Source of the DNA: Mycobacterium kyorinense
GTDB taxonomy: Bacteria; Actinomycetota; Actinomycetes; Mycobacteriales; Mycobacteriaceae
Length of the DNA: 64,000 nucleotides
Direction: 5' to 3'
Assembly (NCBI RefSeq): GCF_001672775.1
Contig: NZ_LZKJ01000197.1
Coordinates: 1-64,000, forward strand
Below, in pieces: positions 53,550 through 61,699 of this stretch (the first letter of the stretch is position 1; every line of letters starts with the position of its first letter). Under the pieces are notes generated by a model. That model had not been told where the DNA came from, ran no database searches, and saw only the letters and a program-made list of their open reading frames with translations. A program made the translations under genes and the position numbers.

Positions 53550-54376
53550 GCCCGCGGCAACCCGCCGAGTTCGTCGAACGCCTGCGCCCAGCCGACCAGC
53601 CGGTCTGTTGCTCCGACCAGTTCTTCGCGATAATGCTGGCGGGACAACGGCGACGGTGCCGCGGCATCACCGTTCGCGGCCGACACCAATTGTGCTGCGG
53701 CGGTGACCATTTCGTTGTACTGACGCACACCGGTGCCTAACTGAGCGGTGAACGCGTTAATGGTGGGCACCAGATATGAGCGTGACTGCGGCGTGTACTG
53801 CGCCGCCCGCTCCATCGACACCACCTCCGCGGCCGTCGCCGCCATGGCCGCCGCGGTCTGGTTGGCCGCGGTAGTCAGCTCGCGGATCTCGTCGGGCGGC
53901 AACATGTTGCCCCGCTCCATCACGCCCAACAGCGAGAAGAAGCCACGTTCGGAAGCGCCGAGGGCGAACATTGCCGATCGGGCGGCAGAGCCCGGCGGCG
54001 GTAACCGGCGCGTGCTGCCGGGCCGCTGCACCGGCAGCGGCACCACGCGCAGCCATCGGTAGCGAAGCAGCAGCAGCGTCGCCGGAATCGCCTGCGCGAC
54101 CGCAATCGAGCCGGTGATCACCAGCAGCAACGTGAACCAACCCCACGCCGCCAACAGCGCCGTCACCACGCCCCAGAACAGGCAGCCGGCGCTGAAGATC
54201 AGCCCCCAGCGCAACGCCCGTCGCCGGCGACGCAGCAGTCGCGCCCGCGGGTCGGTGACCGCGCTGATCTTGCGCATGACCAGATCGGAAAGCTCGCCGG
54301 CAGTGTCCAGACCCCGCTGCACCAGCGTTCGCCACTGACCGGTAGCCGTTACGCGTTGACCCGATTTCACCGCCAT
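53546..54376 (-). CDS. pspM: Phage-shock envelope stress protein PspM (Rv2743c-like)
   Basis: This 276-residue protein has a basic N-terminus, two membrane segments (about residues 58-78 and 82-102) and a helical C-terminal domain rich in Ala/Thr/Gln. In M. tuberculosis it is the membrane partner in the clgR-pspA-rv2743c-rv2742c system. It follows pspA by 14 bases. No pspN-like gene follows it here: the next gene is convergent and overlapping, so the operon ends at pspM. Confidence 0.9.
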   Translation of the reverse strand: MAVKSGQRVTATGQWRTLVQRGLDTAGELSDLVMRKISAVTDPRARLLRRRRRALRWGLIFSAGCLFWGVVTALLAAWGWFTLLLVITGSIAVAQAIPATLLLLRYRWLRVVPLPVQRPGSTRRLPPPGSAARSAMFALGASERGFFSLLGVMERGNMLPPDEIRELTTAANQTAAAMAATAAEVVSMERAAQYTPQSRSYLVPTINAFTAQLGTGVRQYNEMVTAAAQLVSAANGDAAAPSPLSRQHYREELVGATDRLVGWAQAFDELGGLPRA

Positions 54377-54390
54377 GTCGACCGTCCCGG

Positions 54391-55206
54391 TTACTGCTGA
54401 CCGAGCGGCTTCTCAGCAGCGGTCGGGTCGGCAGCGGCCGCCGGTGTGCCCGGACTGGCCGCATTGCCGCCGGCCGGCAACGCCTCGCCACGCATCGACG
54501 CGCGGATCTGCTCCAGCCGGGAATGCCCGGCCATCTGCACGCCGGCCTGCTCGACCTCGAGCATGCGGCCCTGCACCGAGTTCTGCGCGAGTTCGGCGGC
54601 GCCCAGCGCGTTGGCGTAGCGACGTTCGATCTTGTCGCGGACCTCGTCGAGGCTGGGCGTGTTGCCGGGCGCGGCGAGTTCGCTCATTGACCGCAGCGAC
54701 GCGCTGACCTGCTCCTGCATCTTGGCTTGTTCGAGCTGGCTGAGCAGCTTGGTGCGCTCGGCGATCTTCTGCTGCAGCACCATCGCGTTTTGCTCGACGG
54801 CCTTTTTGGCTTGCGCGGCGGCCTGCAGGGCCTGGTCATGCAGGCCTTTGAGGTCTTCGACACTCTGCTCGGCAGTCACCAGCTGCGCCGCGAACGCCTC
54901 GGCGGCGTTGTTGTACTCGGTGGCCTTGGCGGCGTCTCCGGCAGCGGTGGCCTGGTCGGCCAGCGTCAGCGCCTGGCGCACGTTGACCTGAAGTTTTTCG
55001 ATGTCGGCCAGCTGCCGGTTGAGCCGCATCTCGAGCTGGCGCTGATTGCCGATCACTTGGGCGGCCTGCTGAGTCAGCGCCTGATGGGTGCGCTGTGCCT
55101 CCTCGATGGCCTGCTGGATCTGGACTTTCGGGTCGGCGTGCTCGTCGATCTTCGCGTTGAACAGCGCCATCACGTACTTCCACGCTTTGACGAACGGATT
55201 GGCCAT
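54391..55206 (-). CDS. pspA: Phage-shock protein PspA/IM30 (35-kDa antigen)
   Basis: This 271-residue ESCRT-III-like protein binds stressed inner membrane and, in mycobacteria, restrains ClgR. It begins with the amphipathic helix [20 protein letters not shown]. Long coiled-coil helices follow (about 25-215), then a Gly/Ala/Pro-rich tail of about 50 residues. It lies between clgR and pspM on the same strand, as in M. tuberculosis (Rv2744c). Confidence 0.96.
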   Translation of the reverse strand: MANPFVKAWKYVMALFNAKIDEHADPKVQIQQAIEEAQRTHQALTQQAAQVIGNQRQLEMRLNRQLADIEKLQVNVRQALTLADQATAAGDAAKATEYNNAAEAFAAQLVTAEQSVEDLKGLHDQALQAAAQAKKAVEQNAMVLQQKIAERTKLLSQLEQAKMQEQVSASLRSMSELAAPGNTPSLDEVRDKIERRYANALGAAELAQNSVQGRMLEVEQAGVQMAGHSRLEQIRASMRGEALPAGGNAASPGTPAAAADPTAAEKPLGQQ

Positions 55207-55355
55207 CTGTCTAGCTCCGCCTTCTTTCGTGACTGCCGGATGGGGCTGGTGCGCTTGCCCTGCTGCTCAATTTATCGGTTTGGCGTCGATGGCCACACCC
55301 TTGGCGCGCAGCCGCTCGACAATGTCGCCGCTGAAGCGGCCCGCGCCGACCGCGC

Positions 55356-55682
55356 TCAGGCGATAGCCAGCGAGACCACCGGCGGAATGACGACCTTTGT
55401 GTCGGCATCGATGTTGGCGGCGCTCGACGTGCCCGACGTGGCGCGCTCTTGGCGGGCCAGTCGCTCACCGGCGTCGACGAGCAGGTCGGACAACGACACC
55501 TCCAGCGCATCGCAGATGGCGCTCAGCAATTCACTGGACGCTTCTTTGCGGCCGCGCTCGACCTCGGAGAGATATCCCAAGCTGACCCGAGCGGCATCGG
55601 AGACTTCGCGCAGGGTGCGGCCTTGTGAAGTCCGGGCCCGACGCAGCACGTCGCCGATGACCTCACGCAACAATGACGACAT
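55356..55682 (-). CDS. clgR: Transcription regulator ClgR
   Basis: ClgR is an XRE-type activator of clp protease genes and of the psp operon. The 108-residue protein has the helix-turn-helix [20 protein letters not shown] (about residues 23-42) followed by [20 protein letters not shown]. It ends in VVSLAIA, a hydrophobic tail like those read by ClpP proteases. AAGGAG lies 7 bases before ATG 55682; an upstream in-frame start is rejected. An ECF-type promoter lies 50-76 bases upstream. Confidence 0.94.
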   Translation of the reverse strand: MSSLLREVIGDVLRRARTSQGRTLREVSDAARVSLGYLSEVERGRKEASSELLSAICDALEVSLSDLLVDAGERLARQERATSGTSSAANIDADTKVVIPPVVSLAIA

Positions 55683-55731
55683 TGTGCACTCCTTGGTCCG
55701 GTCACGCTGATTGACACTGGTCATCTAGGTC

Positions 55732-55758
55732 AACGTGACGCGGGTGGGCATTGGTTCC
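55732..55758 (-). promoter_or_regulatory. ECF-type promoter of clgR-psp operon (GGAACC-N17-CGTT)
   Basis: On the minus strand GGAACC (55758-55753) and CGTT (55735-55732) are 17 bases apart, the same class as the sigB promoter. SigE control of this operon is established in M. tuberculosis. Confidence 0.7.
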
Positions 55759-55778
55759 CCGGACACAGCCCTTTTGCG

Positions 55779-56375
55779 TCAGGGCGCTGGCGGCCGGCCC
55801 CGAACATCTCGTAGGGCGGAAGCGATGTAGTCCACACCGGTGACCACGGTCAGCACGATGGCGATCGCCATCACCACCGTCGCCAAGACCTGCCATGATC
55901 CGGACAACGGCAACACGAACAACCCGATCGCCACCGCCTGCACGAGCGTCTTGAGTTTGCCGCCGCGACTGGCGGGAATGACGCCGCGGCGCAGCACGGC
56001 GAACCGCAGCACGGTGATGCCGACCTCGCGCACCAAGATCAGCACGGTGACCCACCAGGGCAGATCGCCGAGCATCGCCAGCCCGATCAGCGCCGCGCCG
56101 ATGAGGGTTTTGTCGGCAATCGGGTCGGCCATCGTCCCGAATTCGGTCACCATCCCGTAGTTGCGGGCCAGCGCGCCGTCGAACCGATCCGTGATGACCG
56201 CTACCGCGAAAATCACGAAAGCCACGATGCGGCTGGGGGTTTCGTGCCCCTCCCCGGCGAATAGCGCCAACAGGAAGACCGGAACCAATACCAGACGCAG
56301 CAGCGTGAGCATGTTGGCGAGGTTGGTGACGCGCACACGCCGGACCATCGGACCGGTTTGAGGCTGCCCCGTCAC
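55779..56375 (-). CDS. pgsA3: CDP-alcohol phosphatidyltransferase PgsA3
   Basis: This 198-residue integral membrane enzyme has about five to six membrane segments. The CDP-alcohol motif DRFDGALAR-x8-GTMADPIAD (about residues 64-88) carries all conserved aspartates. It should transfer a phosphatidyl group to an alcohol such as glycerol 3-phosphate. It is commonly annotated as phosphatidylglycerophosphate synthase; the true acceptor is not shown by sequence. GTG 56375 is supported by TATTCT ending 6 bases upstream. Confidence 0.92.
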   Translation of the reverse strand: MTGQPQTGPMVRRVRVTNLANMLTLLRLVLVPVFLLALFAGEGHETPSRIVAFVIFAVAVITDRFDGALARNYGMVTEFGTMADPIADKTLIGAALIGLAMLGDLPWWVTVLILVREVGITVLRFAVLRRGVIPASRGGKLKTLVQAVAIGLFVLPLSGSWQVLATVVMAIAIVLTVVTGVDYIASALRDVRGRPPAP

Positions 56376-56381
56376 GGCATC

Positions 56382-56387
56382 AGAATA
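56382..56387 (-). promoter_or_regulatory. -10 hexamer TATTCT for leaderless pgsA3
   Basis: On the minus strand TATTCT ends 6 bases before GTG 56375. Confidence 0.55.
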
Positions 56388-56417
56388 TCGGTTGCCCCTG
56401 GGATGGGCCGAAACCGA

Positions 56418-56423
56418 TACTCT
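56418..56423 (+). promoter_or_regulatory. -10 hexamer TACTCT for leaderless argA
   Basis: TACTCT ends 6 bases before GTG 56430. The argA and pgsA3 -10 boxes lie back to back only 30 bases apart. Confidence 0.55.
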
Positions 56424-56429
56424 GCACCC

Positions 56430-56951
56430 GTGAACGCAGTGGGGGGTCCACGCGCCTACCGGCCAGCCGTCCGGCGTGCGCGGACCTCCGATGTCCCGGC
56501 CATCAAGCGACTCGTCGACACCTACGCCGGCAAGATCTTGCTGGAAAAAAACCTGGTGACGCTCTACGAGGCTGTCCAGGAGTTCTGGGTGGCCGAACAC
56601 GAGGACCAGGTAGTCGGCTGCGGAGCGCTGCACGTGTTGTGGTCGGACCTCGGCGAGGTGCGCACGGTCGCGGTCGACCCGAGCATGACCGGCCGGGGTA
56701 TCGGCCACGCGATCGTCGACCGGCTGCTCGAGGTGGCCCGCGACCTGCAATTGCAGCGGCTGTTCGTGTTGACTTTCGAGACGGAGTTCTTTTCCCGGCA
56801 CGGATTCGCCGAGATCGACGGCACGCCAGTGACCGCCGAGGTCTACGAGGAGATGTGCCGCTCGTATGACATCGGTGTCGCGGAATTCCTCGACTTGAGC
56901 TACGTCAAGCCCAACATTTTGGGCAACACCCGGATGCTGCTGGTGCTCTAG
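56430..56951 (+). CDS. argA: Amino-acid N-acetyltransferase ArgA
   Basis: ArgA acetylates glutamate (or glutamine) to start arginine synthesis. The 173-residue protein is a stand-alone GNAT domain without the kinase-like half of E. coli ArgA, as in M. tuberculosis Rv2747. Motif A is LGEVRTVAVDPSMTGRGIGH (about 73-92) with the acetyl-CoA loop RGIGHA. The C-terminal strand region is FVLTFETEFFSRHGFAEIDG. It is divergent from pgsA3 and convergent with ftsK. Confidence 0.93.
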   Translation: MNAVGGPRAYRPAVRRARTSDVPAIKRLVDTYAGKILLEKNLVTLYEAVQEFWVAEHEDQVVGCGALHVLWSDLGEVRTVAVDPSMTGRGIGHAIVDRLLEVARDLQLQRLFVLTFETEFFSRHGFAEIDGTPVTAEVYEEMCRSYDIGVAEFLDLSYVKPNILGNTRMLLVL

Positions 56952-56952
56952 C

Positions 56953-57014
56953 CGCCGAGCGTGAAGCTGGGTTCACGTTGGTGGCCGAACGTGAAACTGG
57001 GTTCACGCTCGGCG
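56953..57014. repeat. Nested inverted repeats between argA and ftsK
   Basis: CGTGAAGCTGGGTTCACG (56960-56977) and CGTGAAACTGGGTTCACG (56990-57007) are each hairpins, in copies 30 bases apart. The outer arms CGCCGAGCGTGAA (56953-56965) and TTCACGCTCGGCG (57002-57014) also pair perfectly. This likely acts as a bidirectional terminator. Confidence 0.85.
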
Positions 57015-57076
57015 CCAGTCGGCGACGCTCGGCGCCGCTCGGCGCCAGTCGGCGTCCCTCGGCGTCAGTCGGCGTC
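57011..57076. repeat. 10-bp tandem repeat GGCGNCNSTC, about 6.6 copies
   Basis: Decamers GGCGCCAGTC, GGCGACGCTC, GGCGCCGCTC, GGCGCCAGTC, GGCGTCCCTC, GGCGTCAGTC and a last partial copy run in exact 10-base register. The array covers the ftsK stop codon (57065-57067) and its last three codons. Confidence 0.9.
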
Positions 57077-59539
57077 CCCGACGTCGTCCCCGCCGCCGCG
57101 GATGGACGTCAGCGTCGCGGCCAGCTCGTCGGGTTTGACCAGCACCTCTCGGGCCTTGGACCCCTCGGAGGGCCCGACGATGCCGCGGGTCTCCATCAGG
57201 TCCATCAACCGGCCGGCCTTGGCAAAGCCCACCCGCAGTTTGCGCTGCAGCATCGAGGTGGAGCCGAATTGGCTCGACACCACCAGCTCGACGGCCTGCA
57301 GGAACACGTCCATGTCGTCGCCGATGTCGGGGTCGACATCCTTGCGCTCCCCGGTGGGCTTGGCGGTGGTGACGCCGTCGGTGTACTCGGGTTCGGCTTG
57401 CTCCTTGCACGCGGCGACGACGGCGTGGATCTCCTCGTCGGTGATGAACGCCCCCTGCAGGCGGAGCGGTTTGCCCGCCCCCATCGGCAGGAACAGACCG
57501 TCGCCCATCCCGATCAGCTTCTCGGCACCCGCCTGGTCCAGGATCACCCGGGAGTCGGTCAGCGACGACGTGGCGAACGCCAGCCGCGACGGCACGTTGG
57601 TCTTGATCAGGCCGGTGACCACGTCGACCGACGGCCGCTGGGTGGCCAGCACCAGATGGATACCGGCCGCGCGGGCCTTCTGGGTGATCCGCACGATCGC
57701 GTCCTCGACGTCGCGGGGGGCGGTCATCATCAAATCGGCCAGCTCGTCGACGATGGCCACCACATACGGGTAGGGCCGGTACTCGCGCTGGCTGCCCAAC
57801 GGCGCGGTGATGGCACCGGAGCGCACCTTGTCGTTGAAGTCGTCGATGTGGCGCACCCGGGAGGCCTGCATGTCCTGGTAGCGCTGCTCCATCTCCTCGA
57901 CCAGCCACGCCAGCGCCGCGGCCGCCTTCTTGGGCTGAGTGATGATCGGGGTGATCAGGTGCGGAATGCCTTCATACGGCGTGAGTTCCACCATCTTCGG
58001 GTCGATCAGGATCATCCTGACCTCCTCGGGGGTGGCCCGCGCCAGCAACGACACCAGCATGGAGTTGACGAAGCTGGACTTGCCGGATCCGGTCGAGCCG
58101 GCCACCAGCAGGTGCGGCATCTTGGCCAGGTTGGCGCTGATGAAGTCGCCTTCGATGTCCTTGCCCAGACCGATGACCAGCGGATGGTGGTCGCGACGGG
58201 TCTCGCGTGCGGTGAGCACGTCGGCCAGTCGCACCATTTCCCGGTCGGTGTTGGGCACCTCGATGCCGACGGCGGATTTACCGGGGATCGGGGCCAGCAT
58301 CCGGACACTCTCGGTGGCCACCGCGTAGGCGATATTGCGGTGCAGCGCAGTGATTTTCTCGACCTTGACGCCCGGACCGAGTTCGACTTCGTAGCGGGTG
58401 ACAGTGGGCCCCCGGGTGCAACCGGTCACCGCCGCGTCGACCTTGAACTGCTGCAGCACCGACGTGATCGCGTCGACCATCTGCTCGTTGGCGGCGCTGC
58501 GCCGCTTCGGCGGGTCGCCGGCGATCAGCAAACTCAATGACGGCAGCGTGTACGGTCCCTCGACGACCCGGTCGGTGACCTGCGGTTCGCGCTTGGGTTT
58601 GCGCCGGCTGCGCGCGACGGCAGGCTCCGGAACGGTTGGAGTGTCGTCGGCGGCCACGGGCTGGTCGCGGGACGGCCAGGCCTGTGGTTCGTCGTCGCCG
58701 TAGGCCGCCGGGTCGTCGTAGTAGCCGTCGGAAAAGTCCTCCGGCACAGCATCGTCGGCTTCGGGCTCGTCGTAGTCGGACTCGTCGGGATAGTCGTAGC
58801 CGAACATCCGGGTGCCGAACATGGCGCGCACCGTGTCGGGCACCTCGCGAATCGTGGTGCCGGTCAATAGCAGCAGGCCGAACAGTGCGGCGATGAACAG
58901 CAGCGGCGCAGCAATCCACTTGCTCAATCCGTCCGAGAGCGGTCCCCCGATGGCGAACCCGATAAAGCCCGCCGCGTGCTGGCGGGCCTGCGGCGCACCC
59001 GGTGAGCCGGCCCACAGATGCCACAGCCCCAGCACCGGCAGCACAACCATTGCCGAACCGAGCACCAGCCGCGGCCGGGCATCCGGGTCGGGCTCGGTAC
59101 GCATCAGCAGCACCGCCGCCGCGGCAGTGACCACCGGCAGCAGCACGACGGCCGATCCGATGAACGTCCGCAACACCGAGTCGACCCACGCCCCCACCGG
59201 GCGGGCGGCATCGAACCACGAGCTGGCGGCGATGACGACGGCAAGCGCCAGCAGAGCCAGCGCGATGCCGTCGCGGCGGTGGCCCGGATCGATGTCGCGG
59301 GCCCGGCCCACCGACCGCGCCGCGCTGCCGGTGCCCTTGGCCAGCATCAGCCATCCGGCGCGCATCGCTCGCCCGCAGGTCAGCCCGGCCGTGGCAACCA
59401 GCGACGGGTTGCGGCGCTTGGCCGGCGCCGACGGCCGGCGCCGTGGCGATGCTGGGCGCGCGGGCCGGCCGCCGCGCCGCGACGTGGCCTTTGACCTGCT
59501 CGTTCGGGTGCCGGATCGGGCCACGGTCTTACTCGCCAT
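57065..59539 (-). CDS. ftsK: DNA translocase FtsK
   Basis: FtsK pumps the chromosome through the division septum and helps resolve dimers. The 824-residue protein has a basic N-terminus, four membrane segments (about 88-220) and an acidic, tyrosine-rich linker (about 245-315). The motor domain has Walker [11 protein letters not shown] (about 480) and Walker [14 protein letters not shown] (about 575). The C-terminal gamma winged helix is [23 protein letters not shown] 59539 ([10 protein letters not shown]) is chosen; an upstream in-frame extension is not family-like. The last three codons lie in the decamer array. Confidence 0.95.
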   Translation of the reverse strand: MASKTVARSGTRTSRSKATSRRGGRPARPASPRRRPSAPAKRRNPSLVATAGLTCGRAMRAGWLMLAKGTGSAARSVGRARDIDPGHRRDGIALALLALAVVIAASSWFDAARPVGAWVDSVLRTFIGSAVVLLPVVTAAAAVLLMRTEPDPDARPRLVLGSAMVVLPVLGLWHLWAGSPGAPQARQHAAGFIGFAIGGPLSDGLSKWIAAPLLFIAALFGLLLLTGTTIREVPDTVRAMFGTRMFGYDYPDESDYDEPEADDAVPEDFSDGYYDDPAAYGDDEPQAWPSRDQPVAADDTPTVPEPAVARSRRKPKREPQVTDRVVEGPYTLPSLSLLIAGDPPKRRSAANEQMVDAITSVLQQFKVDAAVTGCTRGPTVTRYEVELGPGVKVEKITALHRNIAYAVATESVRMLAPIPGKSAVGIEVPNTDREMVRLADVLTARETRRDHHPLVIGLGKDIEGDFISANLAKMPHLLVAGSTGSGKSSFVNSMLVSLLARATPEEVRMILIDPKMVELTPYEGIPHLITPIITQPKKAAAALAWLVEEMEQRYQDMQASRVRHIDDFNDKVRSGAITAPLGSQREYRPYPYVVAIVDELADLMMTAPRDVEDAIVRITQKARAAGIHLVLATQRPSVDVVTGLIKTNVPSRLAFATSSLTDSRVILDQAGAEKLIGMGDGLFLPMGAGKPLRLQGAFITDEEIHAVVAACKEQAEPEYTDGVTTAKPTGERKDVDPDIGDDMDVFLQAVELVVSSQFGSTSMLQRKLRVGFAKAGRLMDLMETRGIVGPSEGSKAREVLVKPDELAATLTSIRGGGDDVGDAD

Positions 59540-59673
59540 GCCGGCAAGCCTAGTCGCAAATGCACCATCTGCACCATCCGCCACACTGGCAACCCGAACC
59601 TGGCCGCCTGGACCGCCGGAAAGCCTGAGTAGAGTGACAGCCGTCACGTCAGCTACCTCGAGGAGCTTCCACC

Positions 59674-59988
59674 ATGCCCGTCGTCGTCGTCGCCACCCTC
59701 ACCGTCAAGCCGGAGTCGGTCGACACCGTCCGCGACATCCTCAGCCGCGCGGTCACCGACGTGCACGGCGAACCGGGCTGCCAGCTGTACTCCCTGCACC
59801 AATCGGGCGAAACGTTCGTGTTCGTCGAGCAGTGGGCCGACGAAGACGCGCTCAAAGCTCACAGCACCGCGCCTGCGATGGCGACGATGTTCAAGGACGC
59901 CGGCGAGCATCTGGCCGGTGCGCCCGACATCAAGATGCTGCAACCCGTCGTCGCCGGCGATCCGGCCAAGGGTCAGCTACGTCCCTGA
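59674..59988 (+). CDS. Antibiotic biosynthesis monooxygenase (ABM)-fold protein
   Basis: This 104-residue protein has the dimeric ferredoxin-like ABM fold ([20 protein letters not shown], then [20 protein letters not shown] and [20 protein letters not shown]). Relatives are quinol monooxygenases or heme-degrading enzymes; the activity here is unknown. The length equals Rv2749. GAGGAG lies 8 bases before the ATG. Its TGA overlaps the next ATG by one base (TGATG), so it is coupled to the SDR gene. Confidence 0.87.
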   Translation: MPVVVVATLTVKPESVDTVRDILSRAVTDVHGEPGCQLYSLHQSGETFVFVEQWADEDALKAHSTAPAMATMFKDAGEHLAGAPDIKMLQPVVAGDPAKGQLRP

Positions 59989-60809
59989 TGGGCCGTCCTC
60001 TCGCCGGCAAAGTCGCGCTGATCACGGGCGCCGCACGCGGCCAGGGCCGCGCCCATGCGGTGCGACTGGCCGCCGACGGCGCCGACATCATCGCCGTCGA
60101 CCTGTGCGATCGAATCCCGAGCGTGCCGTATCCGCTGGCCACCGCCGCCGATCTGGCCGCCACGGTCAAGCTGGTCGAGGACACCGGAGCCCGCATCGTG
60201 GCCCGTCAAGGTGACGTGCGCGACCGCGACTCATTGGCCGCCGCGCTGCAGGCGGGCCTCGATGACCTCGGCCGGCTGGACATCGTGGTCGCCAACGCCG
60301 GTATCGCACCAATGCAGGCCGGCGCCGACGGCTGGCGCGACGTCATCGATGTCAACCTCACCGGAGCTCATCACACCGTCGAAGTCGCGATACCGACGAT
60401 GATCTCCCAAGGCGACGGCGGGTCGATCGTCTTGATCAGTTCGGCCGCCGGGCTTTCGGGCATCGGCAGCGCCGACGCCGGTTCCATCGGCTATGCCGCC
60501 GCCAAGCACGGCCTGGTCGGCCTGATGCGCGTCTACGCCAACCACCTTGCGCCGCATAGTATTCGGGTCAACTCGGTGCACCCGTCCGGTGTCGACACCC
60601 CGATGATCAACAACGAGTTCACCCGCCGATGGTTGGCCGATCTGGTCGCCGAGTCCGGTGCACCGCCGGACATGGGCAACGCGTTGCCCGTGCAGGTGTT
60701 GCAGCCCGATGACATCGCGAACGCGGTGGCATGGCTGGTTTCCGACCAAGCCCGCTACGTCACCGGGATCACGCTGCCGGTCGACGCGGGCTTTTTGAAC
60801 AAGCGCTAG
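59988..60809 (+). CDS. SDR-family, mycofactocin-coupled-type oxidoreductase (Rv2750-like)
   Basis: This 273-residue short-chain dehydrogenase has the motif [20 protein letters not shown] followed by [10 protein letters not shown] (about residues 11-40), typical of the subfamily thought to hold its nicotinamide cofactor tightly and pass electrons to mycofactocin. NAG is at about 105, and the catalytic Ser (SSAAG) and YAAAK lie near 145 and 165. The insert [16 protein letters not shown] also fits that subfamily. The alcohol substrate is unknown. It is coupled to the ABM gene and followed after 2 bases by a methyltransferase gene. Confidence 0.9.
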   Translation: MGRPLAGKVALITGAARGQGRAHAVRLAADGADIIAVDLCDRIPSVPYPLATAADLAATVKLVEDTGARIVARQGDVRDRDSLAAALQAGLDDLGRLDIVVANAGIAPMQAGADGWRDVIDVNLTGAHHTVEVAIPTMISQGDGGSIVLISSAAGLSGIGSADAGSIGYAAAKHGLVGLMRVYANHLAPHSIRVNSVHPSGVDTPMINNEFTRRWLADLVAESGAPPDMGNALPVQVLQPDDIANAVAWLVSDQARYVTGITLPVDAGFLNKR

Positions 60810-60811
60810 CG

Positions 60812-61684
60812 ATGGCGCGAAACCCCGCGGCCCAGACCGCTTTCGGCCCGCTGGCGCTGGCGGCCATCGAACAGCACGAACCGCCGGACAAGCGGTTGGT
60901 CAACGACGACTTGGCGGCCCGATTCCTGCCGGCACCCACGCGGTGGCTGGTCGCCGCGCTGCGCCCGGCGCCGCTGCGACGACTGCTGATGGCCGGCATG
61001 GAGCGCAGCGGCCCGGGACTGTGGACCAACCTCGCCTGCCGTAAGCACTACATCGCCGACAAGCTCGACGAGGCGCTGGAGGGCATCGACGCCGTGGTCG
61101 TCCTTGGCGCCGGGTTGGACACTCGCGCTTATCATTTGGCGCAGTACACCGCGATCCCGGTCTTCGAAGTCGATCAGCCGGTCAACATCGCTCGCAAGGC
61201 GGCGGCGGTACAGCGGGTGCTGGGCGAGCAACCACGCTCGGTCCGGTTGGTGCCGGTGGACTTCGAGCATGACGACCTGCTCACCGTGTTGGCCGGAGTC
61301 GGCTATCGAACCGACTATCGGACGTTTTTCATCTGGGAGGGCGTGACGCAATATCTCACCGCCAACGCCGTACATGCCACGCTGGCAGGACTGCGACCCG
61401 TCGCATCGGGTAGCCGGCTGGCGTTCACCTATGTTCGGCCCGATTTCATCGACGGCACCAACCTGTACGGCGCCAAGTCGTTGTACCGCAAGGTTCGGCA
61501 GCGTCGCCAACTGTGGCACTTCGGGCTTCAGCCGACCGAGGTGGCGCCGTTTCTCGACCAGTTCGGTTGGCGGCTGATCGAGCAGGTAGGGCCCGAAGAG
61601 CTGGTCCGGCGTTACGTCGAGCCGACCGGCCGCAACCTCGCCGCGTCGCAGATCGAGTGGTCGGCGTACGCCGAGAAGCGTTGA
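60812..61684 (+). CDS. SAM-dependent O-methyltransferase, leucine carboxyl methyltransferase family (Rv2751-like)
   Basis: This 290-residue protein is one of the mycobacterial putative S-adenosyl-L-methionine-dependent methyltransferases (LCMT/Ppm1-like family). The SAM motif VVVLGAGLDTRAYHLAQY is near residues 94-111, the acidic ribose-binding site is in VFEVDQPVNIARKA, and FIWEGVTQYLT is near 175. The substrate is unknown. Its start lies 2 bases after the SDR stop, so the three genes ABM, SDR and methyltransferase form one operon. It is convergent with rnj. Confidence 0.9.
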   Translation: MARNPAAQTAFGPLALAAIEQHEPPDKRLVNDDLAARFLPAPTRWLVAALRPAPLRRLLMAGMERSGPGLWTNLACRKHYIADKLDEALEGIDAVVVLGAGLDTRAYHLAQYTAIPVFEVDQPVNIARKAAAVQRVLGEQPRSVRLVPVDFEHDDLLTVLAGVGYRTDYRTFFIWEGVTQYLTANAVHATLAGLRPVASGSRLAFTYVRPDFIDGTNLYGAKSLYRKVRQRRQLWHFGLQPTEVAPFLDQFGWRLIEQVGPEELVRRYVEPTGRNLAASQIEWSAYAEKR

Positions 61685-61699
61685 GATTGCGTCTGCGGC

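Noticed and set aside
58812-59987. Long plus-strand frame antisense to ftsK running into the SDR gene
   Set aside because: It is out of frame with the ABM gene, Arg/Ser-rich, and explained by antisense codon bias.
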